This document shows positions 1-8,667 of a DNA stretch of 64,000 bases, in pieces. The notes beneath the pieces were generated by a model. The model had not been told where the DNA came from. It did not search any database and saw only the letters and a list, made by a program, of their open reading frames with translations. This DNA comes from Lawsonibacter hominis (GTDB lineage: Bacteria > Bacillota > Clostridia > Oscillospirales > Oscillospiraceae), in the NCBI RefSeq assembly GCF_014287895.1, contig NZ_JACOPP010000017.1:3370-67369 (forward strand), written 5' to 3'. The position numbers and the translations under genes are program-made. The number at the start of each line of letters is the position of its first letter. The stretch's first letter is position 1.

Positions 1-36
1 TTGGCCGGCTGCCTGATCAACTACTACGCCAAGTAA
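1..36 (+). CDS. 3' end of an unidentified CDS
   Basis: The first 36 bases read in frame 1 as the end of a protein (LAGCLINYYAK) followed by TAA. The next gene has its own ribosome binding site 20 bases further on. Too little is left to name the product. The call rests on the open frame and on the close spacing to the following gene. Confidence 0.4.
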   Translation: MAGCLINYYAK

Positions 37-63
37 AGCCTTCCGTTCGGAAAGGAGGCCCCT

Positions 64-906
64 ATGAAGCGTATCCAGCGTCTCCTCCTCTGCGTCCTGC
101 TCTGCCTGGCGGTGTTGCCGGTCAGCGCCTCCGCCGACACGGGCCCCAAGCCTGCGGTGACCATCACCGTGGTCAACGCCCCGGCGGGGGACTACTACCT
201 GGATCTGCTGATCCAAGACCCGGGGGACTATCCCAACATCGACCCCGAGGACTACGACCCCACCCTGCTGGACGGTCTGCGGAGCTGGGAGGGGGAGGGG
301 TGGTGGCCCGCCCTGCTGGAGGGCACGGATGTACCTCTCTTCGGTGACCTGACGCCGGGGGAGGACGGCACCCACCGCTTCACCTACCACGGCCTGCCCA
401 GGACCTTCCGCATCGCCGTCTCATCCGCCCAGGGGGCCCAGGCCACGGAGAGCTCCTTCACCCGTACGGTGTTCTATACCCACCTGACCTACAACTGGGC
501 CACCAACACCATCACGAAGGCCACCTCCACGGTGGGCTTCTACCTGACCCAGTTCCTCTCCACCCTCATTCCCACCCTGCTGGTGGAGGGGGCGCTGCTG
601 TGGCTGTTCGGCTTCCGCAGCCGGCAGGACTGGCTGGTGTTCGCTCTGGTCAACCTAGCCACCCAGCTGGGGCTCCATGCGGCGCTGGGCTCCACCATGA
701 TGGCCACGGGGGGACACTACTTCTACTATCTGATGATACTCCCCTTGGAGGCGATCGTCCTCGTGGTGGAGATCGTGGCCTACCGCATCCTCCTCCAGGA
801 GCACAGCACGGGCCGGCGGGTGGGATATGCCGTGTGCGCCAATGCGGCCAGCTATGCTGTGGGTTACCTGCCTCTCCACTTGGCCGTGTCCTTTTTGGCC
901 CGGTAG
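64..906 (+). CDS. Secreted/membrane protein of unknown function
   Basis: This 280-residue protein starts at ATG behind AAAGGAGG. Residues 1-25 form a signal peptide with a basic start, a hydrophobic core and an ASA cleavage-type end. Residues about 26-155 are a polar extracytoplasmic region rich in Asp, Pro and Gly. The last 125 residues contain roughly four hydrophobic segments, with a basic loop near FRSRQDW. The shape is an extracellular domain followed by a membrane domain. I do not recognise the family. It may be co-transcribed with the upstream partial gene. A terminator-like hairpin follows at 950-986, before the metal transporter operon. Confidence 0.75.
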   Translation: MKRIQRLLLCVLLCLAVLPVSASADTGPKPAVTITVVNAPAGDYYLDLLIQDPGDYPNIDPEDYDPTLLDGLRSWEGEGWWPALLEGTDVPLFGDLTPGEDGTHRFTYHGLPRTFRIAVSSAQGAQATESSFTRTVFYTHLTYNWATNTITKATSTVGFYLTQFLSTLIPTLLVEGALLWLFGFRSRQDWLVFALVNLATQLGLHAALGSTMMATGGHYFYYLMILPLEAIVLVVEIVAYRILLQEHSTGRRVGYAVCANAASYAVGYLPLHLAVSFLAR

Positions 907-918
907 GCCAAGAATCAT

Positions 919-947
919 TTTACAGGACGCGGAAAACGCGGTATAAT
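919..947 (+). promoter_or_regulatory. Promoter of the metal ABC transporter operon
   Basis: A -35 box TTTACA (919-924), a 17-nt spacer and a perfect -10 TATAAT (942-947) are visible. Transcription would start near 954, inside the hairpin of the next entry, so the message would begin with a stable stem. No Zur-like box was recognised. Confidence 0.7.
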
Positions 948-949
948 AG

Positions 950-986
950 GGTATGCCGGGCCATGCGGCCCGGCATACCGTCTTTT
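950..986 (+). terminator. Hairpin with T-run between promoter and the binding-protein gene
   Basis: Arms 950-962 and 967-979 are perfectly complementary (13 bp, loop ATGC) and are followed by GTCTTTTT. It looks like an intrinsic terminator for the upstream gene. It begins only 2 nt after the -10 box of the metal transporter promoter, so it would also form the extreme 5' end of that mRNA. Confidence 0.7.
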
Positions 987-1003
987 TGGAATAGGAGAAC
1001 TCT

Positions 1004-1915
1004 ATGAAAAAGATCCTTGGGCCGCTCCTGGCCCTGACGCTGCTCATCTCCGCCTGCGGCGCGCCCGCCGCGCCGGAGCAGGACGATACCCTCCATGTGC
1101 TGGCCACCACCTACCCGGTCTACCTCTTCACCACGGCGGTGACCGAGGGGGTGGAGGGGGTGGAGGTGAGTCTGCTGGTCAACCAGCAGACCTCTTGCCT
1201 GCACGACTATACCCTTACCGTCGGCGACATGAAGGCCATCGAGAGGGCCGACGTGATCGTCAGGAACGGCGCGGGGCTGGAGGACTTCATGGATGACGCC
1301 CTGGCCGCCTCGGACGCGCCCGTGATCGACTGCTCGGCGGGCGTCGAGCTGCTGCCCGCCCAGGGTCACGAAGGCCATGACCACGATACCGAGTACGATC
1401 CCCACATCTGGATGGATCCCAGCTATGTCCAGGGGATGCTCAGCGCCATCTCTATGGGGCTGGGGGAGCTGGTCTACGGCGACGACTGGGCCTCTCACGG
1501 AGAATTCCATACCGGACAGTTGGCGGCAAAGGACATGTTGGAGCAGGCCAGACAGCGCTGGCAGGAGCAGATGGAGCCCCTGCAGGGAAATGGCCTGATC
1601 ACCTTCCACGACGGTTTCCGGTACTTTGCCCAGGCCTTCGGCCTGGATCTGCTCAAGGCCATCGAGGAGGAGGAGGGCAGCGAGGCCTCCGCCGCTGAGA
1701 TCAAGGAGATCGTCTCCCTCGTGGAGGAGTACGATATCCCCGCGATCTTTACGGAGGTCAACGGCTCCGACGCCACCGCTCAGGCCATCGCCCGGGAGAC
1801 CGGCTGTGAGGTGTATGCGCTGGACATGATCATGAGCGGCGACGGCACGGGCATGCAGCCCTATCTCGACGCCATGCAGAAGAACCTTGACACCATCGTG
1901 GAGGCATTGGGATGA
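1004..1915 (+). CDS. Zinc/manganese ABC transporter substrate-binding lipoprotein
   Basis: This 303-residue protein of the ZnuA/AdcA (SBP_bac_9) type captures divalent metal outside the membrane and delivers it to the permease encoded downstream. The N-terminus is a lipoprotein signal with lipobox LISAC (Cys about 18). Metal-ligand style histidines appear in CLHDYT, in the His-rich stretch HEGHDHD, in DPHIWMDP and in HDGFRYF; the family's acidic ligand region is near EVNGSD. The start is ATG after AGGAGA. It overlaps the ATPase gene by 4 bases (ATGA), so the three transporter genes form one operon. Zinc is the likelier substrate because of the His-rich loop, but manganese cannot be excluded. 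Confidence 0.88.
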   Translation: MKKILGPLLALTLLISACGAPAAPEQDDTLHVLATTYPVYLFTTAVTEGVEGVEVSLLVNQQTSCLHDYTLTVGDMKAIERADVIVRNGAGLEDFMDDALAASDAPVIDCSAGVELLPAQGHEGHDHDTEYDPHIWMDPSYVQGMLSAISMGLGELVYGDDWASHGEFHTGQLAAKDMLEQARQRWQEQMEPLQGNGLITFHDGFRYFAQAFGLDLLKAIEEEEGSEASAAEIKEIVSLVEEYDIPAIFTEVNGSDATAQAIARETGCEVYALDMIMSGDGTGMQPYLDAMQKNLDTIVEALG

Positions 1916-2682
1916 GCGTACGCAAGCACGAAAACGCGGGAAGCGGCTGCGCGGGCGCCTGCTGCCTGAAGGTGGAGGGGCTGGGTGTGCACTTCGGCGG
2001 GGAAGAAGTGCTCCAAAACGTGTCCTTTCACCTTCACTGCGGGGAGATCGTGGCCCTGATCGGCCCCAACGGGGCGGGGAAGAGTTCCCTGTTCCGCACC
2101 ATTCTGGGACAGGTGCCCCACAGCGGGAGCATCGTGTTCCAGCGCGCGGGGGGCGGCAGGGCGCGGCCCCTGATCGGGTATGTGCCCCAGTCCCCCAGCT
2201 TCGACCGGGGGGACCCGGTGAGCGTCCTGGACTTTTTCTCCGCCGCCATTTCGGACTGGCCGGTCTTTCTGCCCACGCCCAGACGCCTGCGCGCACGGGT
2301 GCTGGAGTGCCTTGCGCGGGTACATGGGGACAGCCTGATCGACAAACGCCTGGGCGCGCTCTCCGGCGGCGAGCTGCAGCGGGTGCTGCTGGCCCTGGCG
2401 CTGGAGCCCCTGCCCCATATCCTCATTTTGGACGAGCCGCTCTCTGGGGTGGACATCGATGGGGAGCGCCAACTGCTGGATATGCTGGACGAGATCCGCA
2501 GCCAGTACGACCTGTCCATCCTGCTGTCCACCCACGACTTTGCCACGCTGGATCAGTATGCCGACCAGGTGATCCTGCTGAAAAATTCCGTGCTGCGGGT
2601 GGGGCCGCCGGAGCAGGTCCTCTCCTCGCCGGAATTCCGCGCCGTGTTCCACCTGGACCTGGGGAAGGGGGGGACGCGCTGA
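1912..2682 (+). CDS. Metal ABC transporter ATP-binding protein
   Basis: This 256-residue cytoplasmic ATPase drives the metal importer. It has Walker A GPNGAGKSS (51-59), the ABC signature LSGGELQ (150-156), Walker B LILDEP (171-176) with a following D-loop, and the H-loop STHD (206-209). Length and motif order match ZnuC/MntB-type ATPases. It begins inside the end of the binding-protein gene and its stop overlaps the permease start by one base, indicating translational coupling. Confidence 0.9.
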   Translation: MSVRKHENAGSGCAGACCLKVEGLGVHFGGEEVLQNVSFHLHCGEIVALIGPNGAGKSSLFRTILGQVPHSGSIVFQRAGGGRARPLIGYVPQSPSFDRGDPVSVLDFFSAAISDWPVFLPTPRRLRARVLECLARVHGDSLIDKRLGALSGGELQRVLLALALEPLPHILILDEPLSGVDIDGERQLLDMLDEIRSQYDLSILLSTHDFATLDQYADQVILLKNSVLRVGPPEQVLSSPEFRAVFHLDLGKGGTR

Positions 2683-3521
2683 TGGGCGTCTGGAACGTTT
2701 TGATGGACCTGCTGCCCTTTGAGTGGGCCGACCACGGCTTTATGCGCTCGGCCCTGCTGGCGGTGCTGGTCATCTCGCCCCTGTTCGGCCTGCTCTCCAC
2801 CATGGTGGTGGAAAGCCGCATGTCCTTCTTTTCCGATGCGCTGGGGCATTCGGCCTTTACCGGCATCGCCGTGGGCGTGCTGTGCGGCCTGAGCGACCCC
2901 ATGTGGTGCGCGGTCCTGCTGGCGCTGGTCTTTGCCGTGCTGTTCACCTATGTCCGGCGCAAGTCCAATATGGCCAGCGATACGGTCATCGGCGTCTTTT
3001 CTTCCACAGCCGTGGCTTTGGGCATCTTTATCGCGACGCTCAATGGAGGCAGCTTTACGAGATTCAACAGCATTCTCATCGGCGATATCCTCAGCGTGGA
3101 GGCGGGGAAGATCGCCCTTCTGGCCGTCATCCTGGCCGTGGTCGTGGTGCTGTGGGTATGCTCCTTCAACCAGCTGATGCTCGCCTCGGTGCACCCCGCC
3201 CTGGCGGACAGCCGCGGGATCAAGGTCTTCTGGCAGGAGGCGGTCTTTTCCGCCGCCATCGCCGTGGTGGTCACGGTGGCCATGACCTGGGTGGGACTGC
3301 TGGTCATTAACGCTCTGCTGGTGCTCCCAGCGGCGGCGGGGCGCAATCTGGCGAAGAATATGCGGCAGTACCACCTGTTTTCCCTCCTAGGAGCCGTTGC
3401 GGCGGGAATCGCGGGACTGATGACCTCCTATTATATCGGCGCCTCCGCCGGGGCCTCCATCACCTTGTATCTGGCGGCCTTCTTCGCCGTGACCTTCCTG
3501 TTCCGGAAGCGGCGGATGTAA
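2682..3521 (+). CDS. Metal ABC transporter permease
   Basis: This 279-residue integral membrane protein of the ABC-3 (ZnuB/MntC) family has about eight hydrophobic segments and family-style sequence such as SFFSDALGHSAFTGIA near residue 48 and LLVINALLVLPAAAGRNLA near residue 210. The start ATG shares its A with the stop of the ATPase gene (TGATG). A longer frame is open upstream, but it runs through the other two genes and is a shadow. This is the last gene of the three-gene operon. Confidence 0.9.
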   Translation: MGVWNVLMDLLPFEWADHGFMRSALLAVLVISPLFGLLSTMVVESRMSFFSDALGHSAFTGIAVGVLCGLSDPMWCAVLLALVFAVLFTYVRRKSNMASDTVIGVFSSTAVALGIFIATLNGGSFTRFNSILIGDILSVEAGKIALLAVILAVVVVLWVCSFNQLMLASVHPALADSRGIKVFWQEAVFSAAIAVVVTVAMTWVGLLVINALLVLPAAAGRNLAKNMRQYHLFSLLGAVAAGIAGLMTSYYIGASAGASITLYLAAFFAVTFLFRKRRM

Positions 3522-3727
3522 GACGTGATGTCTCGGGCCGCAGCGTGAGGACCTGCGCCGGCCCGGGAGCCCGGCGTACCGGAAAAAGGGGGCCTGAGGT
3601 TGTTGCGCCGCCTGCCTGCACCCGCAGGCGCGTTTCGCAGCGCAGCCGCCGCAGGGCGCCTCCCGGCGCGGAGGTGACGGCGAAGCTCCGCGAGGCGCTC
3701 CTGCAGGAGGCGTTTTCGACAAGCGGA

Positions 3728-3761
3728 ACGGCCGGACAGCATTTGCTGTCCGGCCGTTTTT
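3728..3761 (+). terminator. Terminator between convergent operons
   Basis: Perfect arms 3728-3741 and 3744-3757 (centre CCGGACAGC / GCTGTCCGG) are followed by a T-run. The region 3522-3727 before it is GC-rich and otherwise without a gene. Confidence 0.8.
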
Positions 3762-3775
3762 GGGATTGGCGTGTG

Positions 3776-4411
3776 TTATTTTGTACCGAAAATGCGGTCG
3801 CCCGCGTCGCCCAGGCCGGGCACGATGTAGCCGTGGTCGTTGAGCTTTTCATCCAGAGCGGCGCAGTAAATCTCCACGTCGGGATGATCGTGGCGCACCC
3901 GCTCGATGCCCTCGGGGGCGGCGATGATGTTCATCAGCTTGATGTGCTTGACCTCGTAGTTTTTGATGAACTGGATGGCCGCGGAGGCGGAGCCGCCGGT
4001 GGCCAGCATGGGGTCCAGGATGATCACGTCGCGCTCGGCGATATCGGTGGGCATCTTGCAGTAGTATTCCACCGGTTCCAGGGTCTCCGGGTCCCGGTAA
4101 AGGCCGATGTGGCCCACCTTGGCGGAGGGGATGAGGGTGAGGATGCCGTCCACCATGCCCAGACCGGCCCGCAGCACCGGAACGATGGCCAGCTTTTTGC
4201 CGGCGATGCTCTTGAAGGTAGCGGTGGTGATGGGCGTCTTGATCTCCACGTCCTCCAGCGGCAGGTCGCGGGTGGCCTCATAGCACATCAGGGTGGCGAT
4301 CTCGGAGACGACCTCGCGGAAGTCCTTGACGCCGGTGTTCTCATCTCGCAGGATGGAGAGCTTGTGCTGGAGCAGCGGGTGATCCAGAATGTGTACCTTT
4401 TCCATGTTCAT
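3776..4411 (-). CDS. upp: Uracil phosphoribosyltransferase
   Basis: This 211-residue pyrimidine-salvage enzyme joins uracil to PRPP to give UMP in the cytoplasm. It has the UPRTase signature DPMLATGGSASAAIQF (PRPP-binding loop), TPITTATFKSIAGKK near residue 70 and the C-terminal GDAGDRIFGTK. I chose ATG 4411, which has AAGGGG seven bases upstream; a second ATG two codons later is possible. The longer frame upstream runs through tsaB and is not real. The Shine-Dalgarno lies in the last codons of tsaB, so it is probably co-transcribed with tsaE and tsaB. Confidence 0.95.
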   Translation of the reverse strand: MNMEKVHILDHPLLQHKLSILRDENTGVKDFREVVSEIATLMCYEATRDLPLEDVEIKTPITTATFKSIAGKKLAIVPVLRAGLGMVDGILTLIPSAKVGHIGLYRDPETLEPVEYYCKMPTDIAERDVIILDPMLATGGSASAAIQFIKNYEVKHIKLMNIIAAPEGIERVRHDHPDVEIYCAALDEKLNDHGYIVPGLGDAGDRIFGTK

Positions 4412-4415
4412 GGCG

Positions 4416-5126
4416 CTATTCCCCTTTGTTTTGTTCTTTTGCCAGCCGCTCCCGTTCGGCCTGGGAGAGCCGGTGATAGTCCGGTGAGAGGCTCGCCGCG
4501 TCGGTGAGCCGCCCCGTCCTGACCTGCTCCAGCGCACAGCGGGCAACGCCCCAGGCGCTCTGGAAACGCAGATGCGGCGGCGCCAGGCGGACGTCCAGCC
4601 CCGATTCCTTGAGGGTAGTATAGCATAAAACCGCGCCGTCTCCAACCAAAATTTGCGGTTTTCCGCTGGTTTTTAATTCTTCGGCCAGTTCGGCCAGGGC
4701 GACGGCACGGTCGGGACACAGGCGGAGGAGGCCGTCGCCGGTGGAGCGAAAGCGGGCGTTATAGACCTGATTGCGCCGGGCGTCCATCACGGCGCAGAGC
4801 TCCATGCCGGTGTGAGCCAGGCACCAGGCCATGGATTCCAGTGTGGAGCAGGCCGCACAGGGCTTTTCGTCGGGCCAGGCCAGACCCTTTGCTGCGGATA
4901 CGCCGATCCGAAGCCCCGTAAAGGAGCCGGGGCCGGCCGCTACCGCCACTACGTCCACCTCCGCCAGGGTATGGCCGCAGTGCTCCAGCATGGACTGTAC
5001 CATGGGCATCAGGGTGCGGGAGTGGGTCAGGCCGCTGTTTTGGAAGGATTGCGCCAGCAAAAATTCGTCCTCGCACAAGGCCGCGGAGCAGGCCGCGGCA
5101 GAGGACTCCAGAGCCAGTATCTTCAT
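4416..5126 (-). CDS. tsaB: tRNA threonylcarbamoyladenosine biosynthesis protein TsaB
   Basis: This 236-residue protein is the non-catalytic partner in the TsaD-TsaB-TsaE complex that makes t6A37 on ANN-decoding tRNAs. It has the ASKHA-fold N-terminus LALESSAAACSAAL and the TsaB hallmark GPGSFTGLRIGVSAAKGLAW near residue 66. Its ATG overlaps the tsaE stop (ATATGA). Stop TAG is 5 bases before upp. Confidence 0.93.
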   Translation of the reverse strand: MKILALESSAAACSAALCEDEFLLAQSFQNSGLTHSRTLMPMVQSMLEHCGHTLAEVDVVAVAAGPGSFTGLRIGVSAAKGLAWPDEKPCAACSTLESMAWCLAHTGMELCAVMDARRNQVYNARFRSTGDGLLRLCPDRAVALAELAEELKTSGKPQILVGDGAVLCYTTLKESGLDVRLAPPHLRFQSAWGVARCALEQVRTGRLTDAASLSPDYHRLSQAERERLAKEQNKGE

Positions 5127-5551
5127 ATTCCATCCACCCCCTGGATCGTGATCACACGCTGTCCGTCTTCCGCGCCCCGGCGCAGGTCTACCCGGACGGT
5201 GTCTCTCTCCAGCGCGCCGGCGGCGTTTTCGCTCCACTCCACCGCACACACGCCCCCCCGGCGGAGATAGTCCTCCCAGCCGATCTCAAACAGCTCGTCG
5301 GAGGAGGCGAGACGGTACAGATCGAAGTGGAAGAGAGGCAGGCGGCCGCCCTCATACTCGTTGACGATGGTAAAGGTGGGGCTGGTCACCCGCCCGGCCA
5401 CACCAAGGCCCTGGGCCATCCCGCGTACAAAGGCGGTCTTGCCCGCCCCCAGGTCCCCGGTAAAGGCCACCACTGCGCCCGGCCAAAGCAGTTTGGCCAA
5501 AGCCGCGCCGAGCGCCTCGGTTTCCCCGGGGGAATTGGATCGATATTCCAT
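5123..5551 (-). CDS. tsaE: tRNA t6A biosynthesis ATPase TsaE
   Basis: This 142-residue P-loop ATPase regulates the TsaB-TsaD complex. It has Walker A GDLGAGKT (32-39), the switch-like SPTFTIVNEY (57-66) and HFDLYRL further on, all typical of TsaE. I chose ATG 5551 because GAGGTG lies four bases upstream; an in-frame TTG at 5563 is the other option. It heads the tsaE-tsaB-upp operon. Confidence 0.93.
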   Translation of the reverse strand: MEYRSNSPGETEALGAALAKLLWPGAVVAFTGDLGAGKTAFVRGMAQGLGVAGRVTSPTFTIVNEYEGGRLPLFHFDLYRLASSDELFEIGWEDYLRRGGVCAVEWSENAAGALERDTVRVDLRRGAEDGQRVITIQGVDGI

Positions 5552-5583
5552 GGAACACCTCAAATGTGAAATTTAACTTAAAT

Positions 5584-5612
5584 ATTGTACCACACCCGTT
5601 TACCAAATGCAA
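5584..5612 (-). promoter_or_regulatory. Promoter of the tsaE-tsaB-upp operon
   Basis: On the minus strand, TTGCAT (5607-5612), a 17-nt spacer and TACAAT (5584-5589) lie 33 bases before the tsaE start. Confidence 0.6.
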
Positions 5613-5719
5613 AAAAGATGATAAACTAAATCCGCTTTCCGATCCAAAGCCGGAAGCGCTGATCCCGGTACAGCCCCAACGCGCAGTCCGCAGTCCAGAG
5701 AAAAGGGAGGTGAGAGCGG

Positions 5720-6907
5720 TTGTCCTGGTTTTCTGATTCCATCCGTGCATTTTTCCGCAAAGGAGACCTGCTGCTGCTCTGCCTGTGTATCCTCGCCAGC
5801 GGATACGGCCTGGTCCTGATTTACAGCGCCACCCGCTACCTGGAGTTCAACCGCAACCGCAACATGATCGTCCAGACTGCGGCCATCCTCCTGGGTATCC
5901 TGGTCTACGTGGTCATGTCGTCGGTGGATATTGAGCTTTTTACGGAAAAATCCTGGAAGCTGATGCTCCTGTTCAACGCCGCCATCAACGTGCTGGTCCG
6001 CACGCCGCTGGGGGTGGAGGTGGGCGGCAACCGCAGCTGGGTCCACATCCCCGGCTTTCCGGTGAATCTCCAGCCTGCGGAGCTTGCCAAGCTCACCTTT
6101 GTTCTTCTGCTGGCCTGGCAGATGACCCGCCTGGGCGAACGGGGAATCAGCCGCCCCTGGTCTGTGTTCCAGCTGGCGGGACACACCCTGTTCATGTTCG
6201 CCCTCATTGCCGTTACCTCCGGGGATTTTGGCATGGGCCTGACGTATCTGTTGATTTTCGTTATCATGGCCTGGGCGGGCGGGGTGAAAAAGCGCTGGTT
6301 TCTGCTGGCTGTGATCCTGGGTGTGATCGCGGTGGCGGTGATCTGGCCCCACATCAGCGACAAATATTTTGCCAAGCGCATCCTGGTGGTGGTAGACCGC
6401 CTGCGGGGCAATACGGAGACTCTCTGGGAGCAGACCCAGGGCGCGGGCTGGCAGCAGTATCGCAGCATTCTGGCCATCGGCAGCGGAGGGCTTACCGGCC
6501 TGGGTTATCTCCAGGGGATCCAGACCCAGAGCGTCTACGAGAGCTCCCTGCCCGCCCGTGAGACCGATGAGATCTTCGCGGTCTGCGGCGAGGAGTTTGG
6601 CCTGGCCGGCTGCCTGCTGCTGCTTTTGATCCTGGCGGCCATCATCCTGCGCTGCATCTGGGTGGCCCGGAGGGCCTGTTCCCCCCAATCGGCACTGATC
6701 GCCATGGGCTATGCGGGCATGCTGATGGTACAGGTCGGCGTCAATGTGGGCATGTGCCTGTATGTGTTCCCGGTCGTAGGGCTGACCTTGCCGTTCATCA
6801 GCTATGGAGGCTCCTCCATCGTTACCATGTACGCCGCCATGGGCGTGGTTTCCAGCATCAAGATGCGCAGCCTGCCCAGCTGGCTGCGGGACCGCAGCAG
6901 GATTTGA
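5720..6907 (+). CDS. FtsW/RodA/SpoVE (SEDS) family peptidoglycan polymerase
   Basis: This 395-residue polytopic membrane glycosyltransferase polymerises lipid II, in partnership with a class B PBP. It has about ten hydrophobic segments, the SEDS motif QPAELAKLTFVLLLAW near residue 116 and the C-terminal GLTLPFISYGGSS near residue 355. The start is TTG, with GGGAGGTGAG about 7 bases upstream. RodA is favoured over FtsW because the gene is not in a division cluster, but sequence alone does not settle this. A strong hairpin follows directly. Confidence 0.9.
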   Translation: MSWFSDSIRAFFRKGDLLLLCLCILASGYGLVLIYSATRYLEFNRNRNMIVQTAAILLGILVYVVMSSVDIELFTEKSWKLMLLFNAAINVLVRTPLGVEVGGNRSWVHIPGFPVNLQPAELAKLTFVLLLAWQMTRLGERGISRPWSVFQLAGHTLFMFALIAVTSGDFGMGLTYLLIFVIMAWAGGVKKRWFLLAVILGVIAVAVIWPHISDKYFAKRILVVVDRLRGNTETLWEQTQGAGWQQYRSILAIGSGGLTGLGYLQGIQTQSVYESSLPARETDEIFAVCGEEFGLAGCLLLLLILAAIILRCIWVARRACSPQSALIAMGYAGMLMVQVGVNVGMCLYVFPVVGLTLPFISYGGSSIVTMYAAMGVVSSIKMRSLPSWLRDRSRI

Positions 6908-6912
6908 CACGA

Positions 6913-6960
6913 CCGGGGCGCACGGAGATCCTCCGTGCGCCCCGGCTGCATATTCTCCTT
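6913..6960 (+). terminator. Terminator after the SEDS gene
   Basis: Arms 6913-6927 and 6931-6945 (15 bp, loop ATC) are followed by a weak T-rich stretch. Confidence 0.65.
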
Positions 6961-7012
6961 TCTTTGGCAAAGACTATGACTACAGTCTCTACCAAATAAG
7001 GAGGTCATTCCC

Positions 7013-8329
7013 TTGAAACACCGTGTTCTTCTGCGCCGTGCGCTCCCCGCGGCGGCACTGGCGGCCGTCCTGCTCTCCGCGTCGCTTCCCGCGTCCGCGC
7101 TTCTCTTTCGCAATGAGGAGGCGGCTCCTACCGTAGCCGCTTTCTCCAAAAACGGCCCTGTTACCGGCGCCATCTCCTTCACACAAGCGGATTTTCGTGT
7201 GGAGGACGGTAAGACCACGCTGGACTCCATCGTCATCAGCTCGCTGCCCGACCCGGCGGCCGGCGCCCTCACACTGGGCGGACAGGCGGTGGGCATAGGC
7301 GACGTGGTGACGATGAACGCTGTGGACGGACTGCGCTTTACGCCCCTGGCCGCGGCCACAGTCTCCTCCGCCGCATTCTCTTTTGTCCCGATCTTTTCCG
7401 ACGGCCGGCAGGGGAGCGGCGTGAGTGTGGGTCTCTATCTGCTTGCAGCGGAAAACAGCGCGCCGATTGCAGAAAATCTGGAATTGAGCACCTATAAAAA
7501 TGTAGCGATTACCGCACAGTTTGCCGCCGTAGACCCGGAAGGGGATCTGCTGACGTTCCACATCGTCGGCAAACCTGCCCGAGGCGCCGTGACCCTATCG
7601 GAGGATGGGAGCGGCGAGTTTGTCTACACGCCCTACGAAAACAAGACGGGAAAGGACAGCTTCACGTATGTGGCGGTGGATACCGTGGGCAACTCCTCCG
7701 ATCCCGCCACGGTCAAGATCCGGATCGCGAAGGCCGATACGAAGGTCACCTACGCGGATCTCTCGGGCCATCCCGCGCACAAAGCCGCTATCCGCCTGGC
7801 GGAGGAGGGGATTTTTGTGGGCGAGCGTATGGGCGCGCAGTATTTCTTCCAGCCGGACACGCCGGTCACCCGGAGCCAGTTCGTGGCTATGGCCATGGAG
7901 TGCGCCGGAGCGAAAGTACTGGAGGGGGTGGAGCGTACCGGCTTTTATGACGATGACGCCATCCCGACCTGGGCCAAGGGCTATGTATCCTCCGCTTTAA
8001 AATCCGGGCTGGTTCAGGGGAGCCGGGATGCGCAGGGACGGGTGGTCTTCAACGCCGGAGACGGCATCACCCGTGCCGAGGCCGCGGTCCTGCTGGATCG
8101 GGCTCTCCAGGTCACCGATGTGAGCGCGCCTACGATGGATACGGATGCCGTTCCGACCTGGGCCAGCCAGTCGGCGGCAAATTTGGCCACCTGCGGCGTG
8201 CTTCCGGTGAATGGAAGCAGCGCACAGGCCCTGTCGGAAGTCCTGACCCGCGGCGAGGCTGCACAAATGCTGTGTGCCGCGCTGGAACTGATGGATAATC
8301 GGGACAACGGCGGCTGGCTTCAGTGGTGA
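7013..8329 (+). CDS. Secreted surface protein with cadherin-like repeat and SLH domains
   Basis: This 438-residue exported protein starts at TTG, seven bases after AAGGAGG. Residues 1-29 are a signal peptide ending in an ASA-type site. A bacterial Ig/cadherin-like domain lies around residues 145-245, with AVDPEGDLLTFHIV and DSFTYVAVDTVGNSSDPATV typical of that fold. The C-terminal 190 residues carry S-layer-homology features: ADLSGHPAHKAAIRLAEEGI, TPVTRSQFVAMAM and GITRAEAAVLLDRAL. SLH domains bind pyruvylated wall polymers, so the protein probably sits on the cell surface. It stands alone between two terminators. Confidence 0.85.
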   Translation: MKHRVLLRRALPAAALAAVLLSASLPASALLFRNEEAAPTVAAFSKNGPVTGAISFTQADFRVEDGKTTLDSIVISSLPDPAAGALTLGGQAVGIGDVVTMNAVDGLRFTPLAAATVSSAAFSFVPIFSDGRQGSGVSVGLYLLAAENSAPIAENLELSTYKNVAITAQFAAVDPEGDLLTFHIVGKPARGAVTLSEDGSGEFVYTPYENKTGKDSFTYVAVDTVGNSSDPATVKIRIAKADTKVTYADLSGHPAHKAAIRLAEEGIFVGERMGAQYFFQPDTPVTRSQFVAMAMECAGAKVLEGVERTGFYDDDAIPTWAKGYVSSALKSGLVQGSRDAQGRVVFNAGDGITRAEAAVLLDRALQVTDVSAPTMDTDAVPTWASQSAANLATCGVLPVNGSSAQALSEVLTRGEAAQMLCAALELMDNRDNGGWLQW

Positions 8330-8341
8330 AGACGTTCCCAA

Positions 8342-8376
8342 TGGGGAGTGCGGCAGGGTCGCGCTCCCCATTTTTA
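8342..8376 (+). terminator. Terminator after the SLH protein gene
   Basis: Arms 8342-8352 and 8360-8370 (one wobble pair) are followed by TTTTT. The core of the stem is TGGGGAG/CTCCCCA. Confidence 0.8.
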
Positions 8377-8406
8377 AAAATTGCGGGAAGAAATCGTGAA
8401 ATTGTG

Positions 8407-8435
8407 TTGACAAACCTACGGGGATTTGCTAAAAT
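8407..8435 (+). promoter_or_regulatory. Consensus promoter of the tRNA-Ala array
   Basis: A perfect TTGACA (8407-8412), a 17-nt spacer and TAAAAT (8430-8435) lie 44 bases before the first tRNA. This is a strong sigma-A type promoter. Confidence 0.85.
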
Positions 8436-8479
8436 AATATGCGTTCGGTCGAGAAAACGGTGTGCGCCGAACGTCATGT

Positions 8480-8555
<76 letters not shown>

Positions 8556-8577
8556 ATTACAACTGAATATCGTATCT

Positions 8578-8627
8578 GGGGGTATAGCTCAGCTGGGAGC
8601 CCGGTTGAAGCGGTTACACACCCCTCA
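8578..8627 (+). repeat. tRNA-Ala 5'-half repeat, copy 1 (50 nt)
   Basis: The first 22 bases are identical to the 5' half of the flanking tRNA-Ala genes (acceptor strand plus D arm). The anticodon and T arms are missing. A short unrelated middle is followed by CACCCCTCA, whose ACCCCT can pair with the GGGGGT at the 5' end. It is homologous over its whole length to the next repeat. It is not a normal tRNA; it could be a relic, a recombination scar or a tRNA-like RNA. Confidence 0.7.
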
Positions 8628-8667
8628 GAAAAATTGAATAAGAAATACTCAGCACACCCTTTTATTT

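Noticed and set aside
1887..3521. A 544-codon frame covering the metal transporter genes
   Set aside because: It reads across the ATPase gene in another frame. The permease starts at 2682 in a TGATG overlap.
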